A stretch of DNA of 5,771 nt from Collinsella sp. (GTDB lineage Bacteria > Actinomycetota > Coriobacteriia > Coriobacteriales > Coriobacteriaceae). The first letter of the stretch is position 1, and each line of letters starts with the position of its first letter. The stretch spans positions 19,055-24,825 of the forward strand of contig JAHYYK010000035.1 of the NCBI GenBank assembly GCA_019425005.1, in the 5' to 3' direction. Shown piece by piece: positions 1 to 5,771 of this stretch. The translations under genes were made by a program, and so were the position numbers. A model generated the notes under the pieces. The model saw nothing but the letters and a program-made list of their open reading frames with translations. It was not told where the DNA came from and ran no database searches.

Positions 1-1
1 C

Positions 2-1168
2 GCCGTACTCGGTGTCACCGTCCACGTTGACTTAAGTCTTCTGTCGTTTGAGTGCACCTGCATCGAAGATGGCCACTGCTTTAACGAGGTTGTCAGCCTG
101 CCCACAACGGGAGTCAATACCCATCGCATTTGGATGATGGAGAGCTTCCTAAAGGAAATCGAGACGTATGGGCGCCGGTTTACCGTGCACGAATACCACG
201 AGATGCTCAAGACCGTTGAGAGTTCAAAACCCGATTACTCTCCCTGGCAACAGGGCCTTGCGGCAGCTTGTGCTTGCGGCGCCTTCGTCTTTTTGCTCGG
301 CGGCGGCCCTATCGAGATGGCCTGCGCATTCGTAGGCGCTGGTGTCGGCAACTTTGCTCGCTCCCATATTCTCAAGCAGGGCCTTGGCCAGTTTAGCGCG
401 CTGACGATCGGCGTTGCGCTCGCTTGCGTTTCGTATCTGCTGGCATTGCTCGGCCTTGGCCAGGTCGTACCGGGGGCAATGTCGCACCAAGAAGGCTATA
501 TCGGCGCCATGCTCTTTGTGATTCCCGGCTTTCCCCTCATTACGGCAGGCCTCGACATCGCTAAGCTCGACATGCGAAGCGGCATCGAGCGTCTTTCGTA
601 TGCTGTGTCGATTATTGTGATGGCGACCCTCGTAGGCTGGATGGTTGCCGAGTGTGTGGGGCTGGCACCGGATGATTTTGCCCCGCTCGGCCTTTCGCCG
701 CTTGCCCTTACGCTCCTGCGCGTGGTGATGAGCTTCGTTGGCGTATTCGGCTTCTCGGTGATGTTCAACAGCCCGGTAAAGATGGCCGCGGCAGCTGGGC
801 TGATCGGCGCCGTGTCCAATACCTTGCGCCTTACGCTCGTCGATGCGCCGACGCTGTTTCCCTTTCTGGGCCTGAGCGTAGGTATGCCTCCCGAGGCGGC
901 AGCGTTTATCGGCGCGCTGGTATCGGGGCTGCTCGCGAGCTTAGCCGAAATCAAGCTCACCTACCCACGTATCGCCCTCACGGTGCCATCGATTGTCATT
1001 ATGGTGCCGGGCTTGTATCTGTATCGCTCGATGTATTACATGTGCACATTCGACACGGTCAATATGCTCGGCTGGTTTGTGCGTGCAGTGCTCATCGTGG
1101 CGTTTTTGCCCGTTGGCCTGGGTGTGGCGCGTACACTCACCGACCCTCGCTGGCGCCACACCAGCTAA
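2..1168 (+). CDS. Threonine/serine exporter, ThrE family (5' partial)
   Basis: The frame is open from the window edge, so the gene is 5' truncated and 388 residues are visible. The first ATG (134) is not the likely start: the upstream codons encode the expected soluble domain, including GVNTHRI at about residues 38-44, which resembles the matching stretch of E. coli YjjP. About ten hydrophobic segments follow from residue 85. The first half ends with the DUF1212/ThrE signature IPGFP (174-178) followed by LDIAKLDMRSGIERL. The second half is a ThrE_2 (DUF3815/YjjB-like) unit with PSIVIMVPG at 329-337 and a YRSMYY stretch. Both halves are fused, as in Corynebacterium ThrE, whereas E. coli has YjjP and YjjB apart. 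Known members export threonine and serine across the inner membrane using the proton gradient; substrate here is inferred from family. The stop is TAA at 1166-1168, and 298 bases separate it from clpC. Confidence 0.88.
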   Translation, partial: AVLGVTVHVDLSLLSFECTCIEDGHCFNEVVSLPTTGVNTHRIWMMESFLKEIETYGRRFTVHEYHEMLKTVESSKPDYSPWQQGLAAACACGAFVFLLGGGPIEMACAFVGAGVGNFARSHILKQGLGQFSALTIGVALACVSYLLALLGLGQVVPGAMSHQEGYIGAMLFVIPGFPLITAGLDIAKLDMRSGIERLSYAVSIIVMATLVGWMVAECVGLAPDDFAPLGLSPLALTLLRVVMSFVGVFGFSVMFNSPVKMAAAAGLIGAVSNTLRLTLVDAPTLFPFLGLSVGMPPEAAAFIGALVSGLLASLAEIKLTYPRIALTVPSIVIMVPGLYLYRSMYYMCTFDTVNMLGWFVRAVLIVAFLPVGLGVARTLTDPRWRHTS

Positions 1169-1202
1169 TTGGTGCAAATGAAACTGATCCGCAAAACATG
1201 AA

Positions 1203-1260
1203 CGTGGATAATCTCCCGTTTTTGGCTTGTTTACGGGCTCAAAACGGGAGATTATCCACG
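1203..1260. repeat. Perfect 20-bp inverted repeat with 18-base loop
   Basis: The arms at 1203-1222 and 1241-1260 are exact reverse complements. They begin with CGTGGATAA (1203-1211) and end with TTATCCACG (1252-1260), each one base from the DnaA-box consensus TTATCCACA. The loop carries ACGGG (1233-1237), a second possible partner for CCCGT (1215-1219) in the left arm, so a weaker alternative fold exists. Neither side carries a clear run of T, so it is a poor match to a standard intrinsic terminator, although so long a hairpin could still stop or stabilise the exporter transcript. A dispersed palindromic repeat of the REP or small MITE kind is the most likely reading; no flanking target duplication is evident. 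Confidence 0.85.
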
Positions 1261-1294
1261 CTCGTGGAATGGGTGTCCGAAAATCCACGCTCGT
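1254..1294 (+). repeat. 12-bp direct repeat pair next to the palindrome
   Basis: ATCCACGCTCGT occurs at 1254-1265 and again at 1283-1294. The first copy straddles the end of the right arm of the inverted repeat and also forms a small palindrome, CCACG-CT-CGTGG (1256-1267). The second copy lacks the CGGGAG part of the arm, so it looks like a partial third copy of the repeat end. The function is unknown. Confidence 0.6.
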
Positions 1295-1356
1295 TGGGCC
1301 GATGCAGACGCACCTGGCAATTCCTTTTTTGTAGACGTTGTCGTATGGCTGCATGC

Positions 1357-1385
1357 GGAAAAGGCCCCAGCGATTAACATATACT
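1357..1385 (+). promoter_or_regulatory. Weak promoter candidate for clpC
   Basis: TATACT at 1380-1385 is a good -10 match (5 of 6 to TATAAT). The hexamer 17 bases upstream (GGAAAA, 1357-1362) is a poor -35, so the call rests on the -10 alone. Transcription would begin near 1392 and the leader would include the hairpin at 1404-1430. By eye there is no CIRCE element, no CtsR tandem heptad and no HspR-type HAIR element in the gap, so the usual heat-shock regulators of clp genes are not indicated. Confidence 0.3.
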
Positions 1386-1403
1386 CCATATGGGTAAAGA
1401 GAC

Positions 1404-1430
1404 CAAAGCGCCGCCACGAGTGGCGCTTTG
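1404..1430 (+). promoter_or_regulatory. Hairpin in the clpC leader (attenuator, operator or terminator)
   Basis: CAAAGCGCC (1404-1412) and GGCGCTTTG (1422-1430) are perfect 9-bp arms around a 9-base loop. Within the loop side, GCCAC (1413-1417) and GTGGC (1420-1424) offer a competing inner pairing. The sequence after it is CGTTTG, only a short T-run, so it is a weak intrinsic terminator at best. It ends 23 bases before the clpC ribosome binding site. It may be the end of an upstream transcript, an attenuator, or a symmetrical protein-binding site; the sequence does not decide. Confidence 0.5.
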
Positions 1431-1453
1431 CGTTTGAAAAAACTAGCTCGTCT

Positions 1454-1460
1454 AAGAGGA
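1454..1460 (+). promoter_or_regulatory. Ribosome binding site of clpC
   Basis: AAGAGGA lies six bases before the ATG at 1467. It decides the start: an in-frame TTG at 1428 would add 13 residues (MRLKKLARLRGTS) that fall inside the leader hairpin and are foreign to the ClpC family, whereas MLDRFTDRAR from 1467 aligns with the usual ClpC N-terminus. Confidence 0.8.
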
Positions 1461-1466
1461 ACTAGC

Positions 1467-4109
1467 ATGTTAGACCGTTTTACCGATCGCGCGCGCAAGG
1501 TCATGTCCATGGCCAAGCAGGAGGCGCTCGATCTTCATTCAAATAAGGTGGGTACCGAGCATCTGTTGCTCGCGCTCGCCAAGGAGGACGAGGGCATTGC
1601 CGCTGAGGCGCTGCGCTCGCTCGATATCTCCTACGACGACATCATGGATACCCTCAAAGAGGTCCAGACCACGGTTCCCGAGCCCAGCGAGGAGACCGAG
1701 GCTGCCAAGCTTGCCTTTACGCCGCTCGTCATTAGCGTGATGGAGCGCTCCTTCCGCGTGGCACGCGAGAACAACCAGACCTACGTTTCGACCGAGCACT
1801 TGCTGATCGGCATCGTCGAAGAAGGCAACGGCATGGCCATGGACATCCTCATGCGCCTGGGCGTGTCGTCTGCTTCCATTAAAAAGGCCATCGAAAAGCT
1901 CACTGCCAAGGATCAGGACAAGAAGCGTCCGCTCGCTGGCGCTGGCGCTGGTCGTCCCGGTGCGGGCCTGCCGTTCTTTAGCGGCTCGGATGCCTCTCAG
2001 CAAAAGGGGAGCGGCACCGACACGCTCAAGCAGTTCGCCACCAACCTCACGCAAAAGGCGCACGACGGCGAGCTCGATCCCGTGATTGGCCGCGAAAAGG
2101 AAGTCCAGCGCATGATGGAGATCCTTTCGCGCCGCACCAAGAACAATCCGCTTATCCTGGGCGATCCCGGCGTGGGCAAGACGGCTATCGTCGAGGGCCT
2201 GGCGCAGCAGATTGCTGCTGGCAACGTGCCCGAGAACCTCATGAACCAGAATATCTGGACGCTCGACCTGCCGGGTCTTGTCGCGGGCGCCAAGTATCGC
2301 GGTGAGTTTGAGGAGCGCCTCAAGAACGTGATCCAAGAGGCTACCGAGGCCGACGACGTCATCTTGTTTATCGATGAGATGCACACCATCATCGGTGCCG
2401 GTTCTGCCGAGGGCTCCATCGACGCGAGCTCCATGCTCAAGCCCGTGCTCGCGCGCGGTGCCTTCCAGATTATCGGCGCCACCACGGCCGAGGAATTCCG
2501 CAAGTACCTCACCAAGGACCCGGCCTTCGAGCGTCGCTTCCAGACCATCGATGTTGAGGAGCCGAGCGTCGAGGACACGGTCAAGATCCTGACCGCGCTC
2601 AAGCCGCGCTACGAGGAGCACCACCATGTGCACTATACGCAGGGTGCTATCGAGGCCGCCGCGAACCTTTCCAACCGCTACATCCAGGATCGCTTCCTGC
2701 CCGATAAGGCCATCGACCTCATTGACGAGGCCGGTGCCCGCGCTCGCATCGCCGCGAATCGCGCGCCCGAGCCGGTGCGCGAGGCCGAGCATCGCATAGA
2801 GGAGCTCAAGGCCGCCGCGCAGGAGGCCACCGAGAGCGACGACATGAACAAGGCCGCCGAGATTACCGAGCGGCAGAAGGCCGCCGAGATTGAGCTCGCC
2901 GAGGCCAAGGCCGCCTGGACCGCCGAGCTCGACGCCAGCCCGCTCACCATCGATGTGAGTCAGATCGCCGATATCGTGTCCGTGACCTCGGGCGTGCCGG
3001 TGTCCTCGCTTACCGAGAGCGAGAGCCGTCGCCTGCTACAGGCCGAAAGCGTGCTCAAGACCCGCATTATCGGCCAGGACGAGGCCGTCGAGGCCGTTGC
3101 CAAGGCCGTGCGCCGCAGTCGCTCGCCGCTCAAGGATCCGCGTCGCCCCGGCGGCAGCTTTATCTTCCTGGGCCCCACCGGCACGGGCAAGACCGAGCTC
3201 GCCAAGACGCTCGCCGAGTATCTCTTTGGCAGCAAGGACGCGCTCATCAGCTTCGACATGTCGGAGTTCGGCAGCGAGTTCGAGGTCTCCAAGCTTATCG
3301 GTAGCCCCCCGGGCTACGTTGGCCATGACGAGGGCGGTCAGCTCACCAAGGCCGTTCGTCGTCACCCGTATTCGGTCGTGCTGTTCGACGAGATCGAGAA
3401 GGCGCACCCCGATATCTTCAACATTCTGCTGCAGGTGCTGGAGGAGGGCCGCCTGACCGATAGCCAGGGCAAGACGGTCGACTTCCGTAATACCGTGATC
3501 ATCATGACGTCCAACGTGGGCGCCCGCGAGATTGCGCAGGATGCGAGCGTTGGCTTCGGCACCACCGGCGAGCAGGGCCTTACCTCGAGCGAGATTAAGG
3601 GCCGTGCGATGGGCGAGCTCAAGCGCCTGTTCCGCCCCGAGCTGCTCAACCGTATCGACGACATCGTGGTGTTCCAGAAGCTTTCGGGCGAGAACCTGAC
3701 CAAGATCGCGCACCTGCTGGTGGACGACCTGCGTCAGCGTCTGATTGCCAACGGCATGAACATCAAGCTCACCGATGCGGCCTACGACAAGATCGTGGCC
3801 GAGGGCACCGACCTCACCAACGGTGCGCGTCCGCTGCGTCGTGCCATCCAAAAGCTCATCGAGGATCCGCTGTCCGAGGAGCTGCTGGCCGGCGAGTGGG
3901 GCGAGGGCGATACCGTCCTGTGCGATGTGGCCGACGGCAAGTTTGTCTTTAGCCATGGCACGGGCGAGATCCCGGCACCGCGTCCGGCGGGCACGCTCGG
4001 TGGCGATACCGCTCCGGCGGCACCGCGCACTGGCAACGCCGCGCCCGTGAGCGGCGGCGTGACCTCGGGCCCCGGCGGCATGATGCAAGCCGGTTCCGGC
4101 GCGCTGTAA
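1467..4109 (+). CDS. clpC: ATP-dependent Clp protease ATP-binding subunit ClpC
   Basis: An 880-residue Hsp100 unfoldase that threads substrate proteins into the ClpP peptidase in the cytoplasm. Two Clp_N repeats occupy about residues 1-145, then a Gly/Ala-rich linker (about 155-180). The first AAA+ module has Walker A GDPGVGKT (232-239), pore tyrosine in KYRG (Y277), Walker B ending D303-E304 and arginines R356/R357. A short coiled middle domain (about 432-484) fits ClpC and is too short for ClpB. The second module has Walker A GPTGTGKT (569-576), pore GYVG (Y617), Walker B D641-E642, arginine R729 and sensor-2 GAR (786-788). VGF at 695-697 sits where the ClpP-docking loop lies. Every expected catalytic element is present. 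The last 50 residues are low complexity (29 are G, A or P), making it longer than B. subtilis ClpC. It stands alone, without the ctsR-mcsA-mcsB genes that precede clpC in Firmicutes. Confidence 0.97.
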   Translation: MLDRFTDRARKVMSMAKQEALDLHSNKVGTEHLLLALAKEDEGIAAEALRSLDISYDDIMDTLKEVQTTVPEPSEETEAAKLAFTPLVISVMERSFRVARENNQTYVSTEHLLIGIVEEGNGMAMDILMRLGVSSASIKKAIEKLTAKDQDKKRPLAGAGAGRPGAGLPFFSGSDASQQKGSGTDTLKQFATNLTQKAHDGELDPVIGREKEVQRMMEILSRRTKNNPLILGDPGVGKTAIVEGLAQQIAAGNVPENLMNQNIWTLDLPGLVAGAKYRGEFEERLKNVIQEATEADDVILFIDEMHTIIGAGSAEGSIDASSMLKPVLARGAFQIIGATTAEEFRKYLTKDPAFERRFQTIDVEEPSVEDTVKILTALKPRYEEHHHVHYTQGAIEAAANLSNRYIQDRFLPDKAIDLIDEAGARARIAANRAPEPVREAEHRIEELKAAAQEATESDDMNKAAEITERQKAAEIELAEAKAAWTAELDASPLTIDVSQIADIVSVTSGVPVSSLTESESRRLLQAESVLKTRIIGQDEAVEAVAKAVRRSRSPLKDPRRPGGSFIFLGPTGTGKTELAKTLAEYLFGSKDALISFDMSEFGSEFEVSKLIGSPPGYVGHDEGGQLTKAVRRHPYSVVLFDEIEKAHPDIFNILLQVLEEGRLTDSQGKTVDFRNTVIIMTSNVGAREIAQDASVGFGTTGEQGLTSSEIKGRAMGELKRLFRPELLNRIDDIVVFQKLSGENLTKIAHLLVDDLRQRLIANGMNIKLTDAAYDKIVAEGTDLTNGARPLRRAIQKLIEDPLSEELLAGEWGEGDTVLCDVADGKFVFSHGTGEIPAPRPAGTLGGDTAPAAPRTGNAAPVSGGVTSGPGGMMQAGSGAL

Positions 4110-4134
4110 GGCGTGGCGACAATTTGATACGCGC

Positions 4135-4169
4135 AATCGAGGCGCTCCGGAAAGGGCGCCTCGATTTGT
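4135..4169 (+). terminator. Intrinsic terminator after clpC
   Basis: AATCGAGGCGC (4135-4145) and GCGCCTCGATT (4156-4166) are perfect 11-bp arms, extendable by one G-T and one C-G pair to leave a six-base loop CGGAAA. The right arm runs into TTTG, so the T-tail is short but the stem is GC-rich and strong. It begins 26 bases past the clpC stop and separates clpC from pepD. Confidence 0.75.
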
Positions 4170-4186
4170 AGAGCTGCGGAAGTTGT

Positions 4187-4206
4187 GACCGTTACGCTAT
4201 ACGGTC
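4187..4206. repeat. Small inverted repeat upstream of pepD
   Basis: GACCGT (4187-4192) and ACGGTC (4201-4206) are 6-bp perfect arms around an 8-base spacer. ACCGTTA from the left arm recurs as ACCGTTA just after it (4208-4214). It could be an operator half-site pair for pepD, but at this length chance is a real alternative. Confidence 0.3.
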
Positions 4207-4250
4207 CACCGTTAGCCGATGATGCGAGGGCGCTCGGCGTTTTCGACTGG

Positions 4251-4279
4251 TTTATGCACGCAAAGTCTGGGAATATACA
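4251..4279 (+). promoter_or_regulatory. Tentative promoter of pepD
   Basis: TATACA at 4274-4279 is a fair -10, and TTTATG at 4251-4256 lies exactly 17 bases upstream as a weak -35 (3 of 6). The start would fall near 4286, leaving a leader of about 38 bases. A second -10-like string, TATCTT (4287-4292), is an alternative. A promoter is expected here because a terminator closes the clpC transcript. Confidence 0.35.
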
Positions 4280-4312
4280 AGTCGCATATCTTACTGTCTA
4301 ACCAGTTGCGCC

Positions 4313-4319
4313 AAGGAGG
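4313..4319 (+). promoter_or_regulatory. Ribosome binding site of pepD
   Basis: AAGGAGG is a near-perfect anti-16S match four bases before the ATG at 4324, slightly close but supporting strong initiation. No other in-frame start has comparable support. Confidence 0.85.
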
Positions 4320-4323
4320 CACC

Positions 4324-5771
4324 ATGGACTACAAGATTACCGGCTACGAGCCCGCCCAGCTGTTCCATTTCTTTGAGGAGGTCAGCGCGATCCCCCGTGG
4401 GTCTGGCAACGAGAAGGGCATCAGCGATTTCCTGGTTGCGTTTGCCAAGGAGCGCGGCCTCGATGTGTACCAGGACGAGGTCTACAACGTCATCATTCGC
4501 AAGCCCGCTTCTGCCGGCGCCGAGAATGCCCCGACTGTGATGCTGCAGGGCCACATCGATATGGTGTGCGACAAGTTGGGCTCTGTTGAGCACGACTTTA
4601 CGACCGACGGTATCGACCTGGTCGTGAAGGACGGCGTCCTCACCGCTAACGGCACCACCCTGGGCGCCGACAACGGTATTGCTGTCGCTCTGATGCTTAC
4701 TGTGCTCAACGACGATTCGATTGCTCACCCCGCCCTCGAGTGCGTATTCACCACCGACGAGGAGACTGGCCTGGTCGGCGCCGAGACGCTCGACAAGTCC
4801 CAGATTAGCGCCCGCACCATGATTAACCTTGACTCCGAGGAAGAGGGCGTTGCCACCGTCAGCTGCGCTGGCGGCGTCGTTGTTACCTACACCTGCCCCA
4901 TCGTGCGCGAGCACAAGACCGGCAGCACCCTCACGCTCGACATCTCCGGCCTACTGGGTGGTCATTCCGGCAACGATATCAACCTGGAGCGCGGCAACGG
5001 CAACCTCATCATGGCCCGCATCATCGACCGCCTGATGGTCGCTGGCGAGCCCGCCATCGTCAGCTTTAACGGCGGCACTAAGGACAACGCCATCAACCGT
5101 GAGTGCAAGGCTGTTCTGGTCTACGCCGACCACGCTGCCGCCGAGGCCGCGGCCCAGATCGCAAAGGGCATCATCGCCGACGTTACTGCCGAGCTCGAGG
5201 TCTTCGACCCCGGCTTTACCTGCACCGTTGAGATTGCCGACAACGCCGAGGTCGAGGCCATGGACCAGAAGTCCGCGCTTGCCCTCATCCGCGCCCTGCG
5301 TCTTGCCCCCAACGGTGTGATCCGCCGCAACGTCGCCACCGACGGCTCCGTCGAGGTTTCCTCCAACATCGGTGTGGTTGCCACTTCTGACGACGAGGTC
5401 AAGATCATGCTGTCCCCGCGCTCTTCGATCACCTCGCTGCAGAACGAGTTCAAGGACCGTCTGCAGACGCTGGCCGATGTCCTGGGCTTCGACGCCAAGT
5501 TTGAGTTCGAGTATCCCGGCTGGAGCTATGCCGAGCATTCGCCGGTCCGCGACGTCTTTGTCGAGAGCTATCGTGAGCTCTTTGGCTCCGAGCTGCGCAT
5601 CGAGTCCATTCACGCCGGCCTTGAGTGCGGCCTGTTTGCCGAGGCCCTACACGGCCTGGACGCCATCGCCGTGGGCCCGACGCTCTCCGACGTCCACACC
5701 CCGGATGAGAGCATGGAGCTCGCTTCTGCCGAGCGCTTCTACGAGCTGCTCATCGACGTCCTCAAGCGCCT
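4324..5771 (+). CDS. pepD: Aminoacyl-histidine dipeptidase, PepD/M20C family (3' partial)
   Basis: The frame stays open to the window end, giving 482 full codons; E. coli PepD has 485 residues, so only a few codons and the stop are probably missing. The enzyme is a cytosolic zinc hydrolase that cleaves Xaa-His and related dipeptides. The two-metal site is intact: H77 in GHIDMV, D116 in GADNG, E146-E147 in TTDEETG, D170 in NLDSEEEG and H458 in SDVHTP. These sit three positions before the corresponding residues described for Vibrio PepD (80, 119, 149/150, 173, 461), and D79 matches the catalytic Asp82. The lid domain (about 190-400) contains GLLGGHSGNDI and a family-typical IHAGLECGLF follows at about 430. 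Substrate range beyond His-dipeptides cannot be read from sequence. It has its own ribosome binding site and lies beyond the clpC terminator, so it is likely transcribed on its own. Confidence 0.95.
   Translation, partial: MDYKITGYEPAQLFHFFEEVSAIPRGSGNEKGISDFLVAFAKERGLDVYQDEVYNVIIRKPASAGAENAPTVMLQGHIDMVCDKLGSVEHDFTTDGIDLVVKDGVLTANGTTLGADNGIAVALMLTVLNDDSIAHPALECVFTTDEETGLVGAETLDKSQISARTMINLDSEEEGVATVSCAGGVVVTYTCPIVREHKTGSTLTLDISGLLGGHSGNDINLERGNGNLIMARIIDRLMVAGEPAIVSFNGGTKDNAINRECKAVLVYADHAAAEAAAQIAKGIIADVTAELEVFDPGFTCTVEIADNAEVEAMDQKSALALIRALRLAPNGVIRRNVATDGSVEVSSNIGVVATSDDEVKIMLSPRSSITSLQNEFKDRLQTLADVLGFDAKFEFEYPGWSYAEHSPVRDVFVESYRELFGSELRIESIHAGLECGLFAEALHGLDAIAVGPTLSDVHTPDESMELASAERFYELLIDVLKR

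Noticed and set aside
134..1168. ATG at 134 as the start of the exporter gene
   Set aside because: The frame is open back to position 2 and the extra residues fit the soluble domain of the DUF1212/ThrE family, so the gene begins before the window.
1203..1260. CRISPR array or insertion sequence built on the inverted repeat
   Set aside because: There are no regularly spaced repeats and no transposase frame between or beside the arms.
1042..1377. 111-codon + strand frame bridging the exporter end and the gap
   Set aside because: It overlaps the exporter out of frame, runs through the palindrome, and has no recognisable motif or good ribosome binding site.
1428..1466. TTG at 1428 as the clpC start
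   Set aside because: It lies in the leader hairpin, has no suitable ribosome binding site, and adds residues not found at ClpC N-termini.
941..1516. 191-codon - strand frame across the exporter-clpC gap
   Set aside because: It covers the ends of two real genes and the repeats, and its translation shows no domain.
3036..4136. Long antisense frame (366 codons) opposite clpC, and a 417-codon one at 1539-2792
   Set aside because: Both lie wholly or mostly opposite a clearly coding, GC-rich gene; their low-complexity Leu/Gly/Ala/Arg-rich translations resemble no family and are typical codon shadows.
4246..4306. ACTGGTT/AACCAGT inverted pair (4246-4252 and 4300-4306) before pepD
   Set aside because: Only 7 bp with a 47-base spacer; easily expected by chance.

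Overview
The window looks like an ordinary chromosomal stretch from a GC-rich Gram-positive bacterium, most likely a gut actinobacterium of the class Coriobacteriia (Collinsella-like). This rests on strong GC preference at third codon positions, good AAGGAGG-type ribosome binding sites, an actinobacterial-style ClpC with a Gly/Ala/Pro-rich tail, and a fused threonine/serine exporter. The placement is by general resemblance, not by a database match.

Three protein genes lie head to tail on the + strand. Positions 2-1168 hold the 3' part of a ThrE-type threonine/serine exporter that enters from before the window. Positions 1467-4109 hold a complete clpC, the double-AAA+ unfoldase that feeds the ClpP protease. 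Positions 4324-5771 hold nearly all of pepD, an M20C-family aminoacyl-histidine dipeptidase, cut off by the window end probably just before its stop codon. No convincing gene is seen on the - strand; the long open frames opposite clpC and pepD are GC-rich codon shadows.

The two gaps are the less routine parts. The first (1169-1466) contains a perfect 20-bp inverted repeat with an 18-base loop whose ends read as DnaA-box-like 9-mers, a 12-bp direct repeat echoing one arm, a weak promoter candidate, and a 9-bp hairpin directly upstream of the clpC ribosome binding site. The second (4110-4323) contains a strong clpC terminator hairpin, a small inverted repeat, a tentative promoter and the pepD ribosome binding site.

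The genes do not form an obvious single pathway. ClpC supplies peptides by proteolysis with ClpP, PepD splits dipeptides, and ThrE-type carriers export surplus threonine and serine, so a loose theme of protein and amino-acid turnover exists. The gap sizes and the terminator after clpC argue that clpC and pepD are separately transcribed. No new defence system, mobile element or CRISPR array is visible; the inverted repeat is the best candidate for something not covered by standard annotation.
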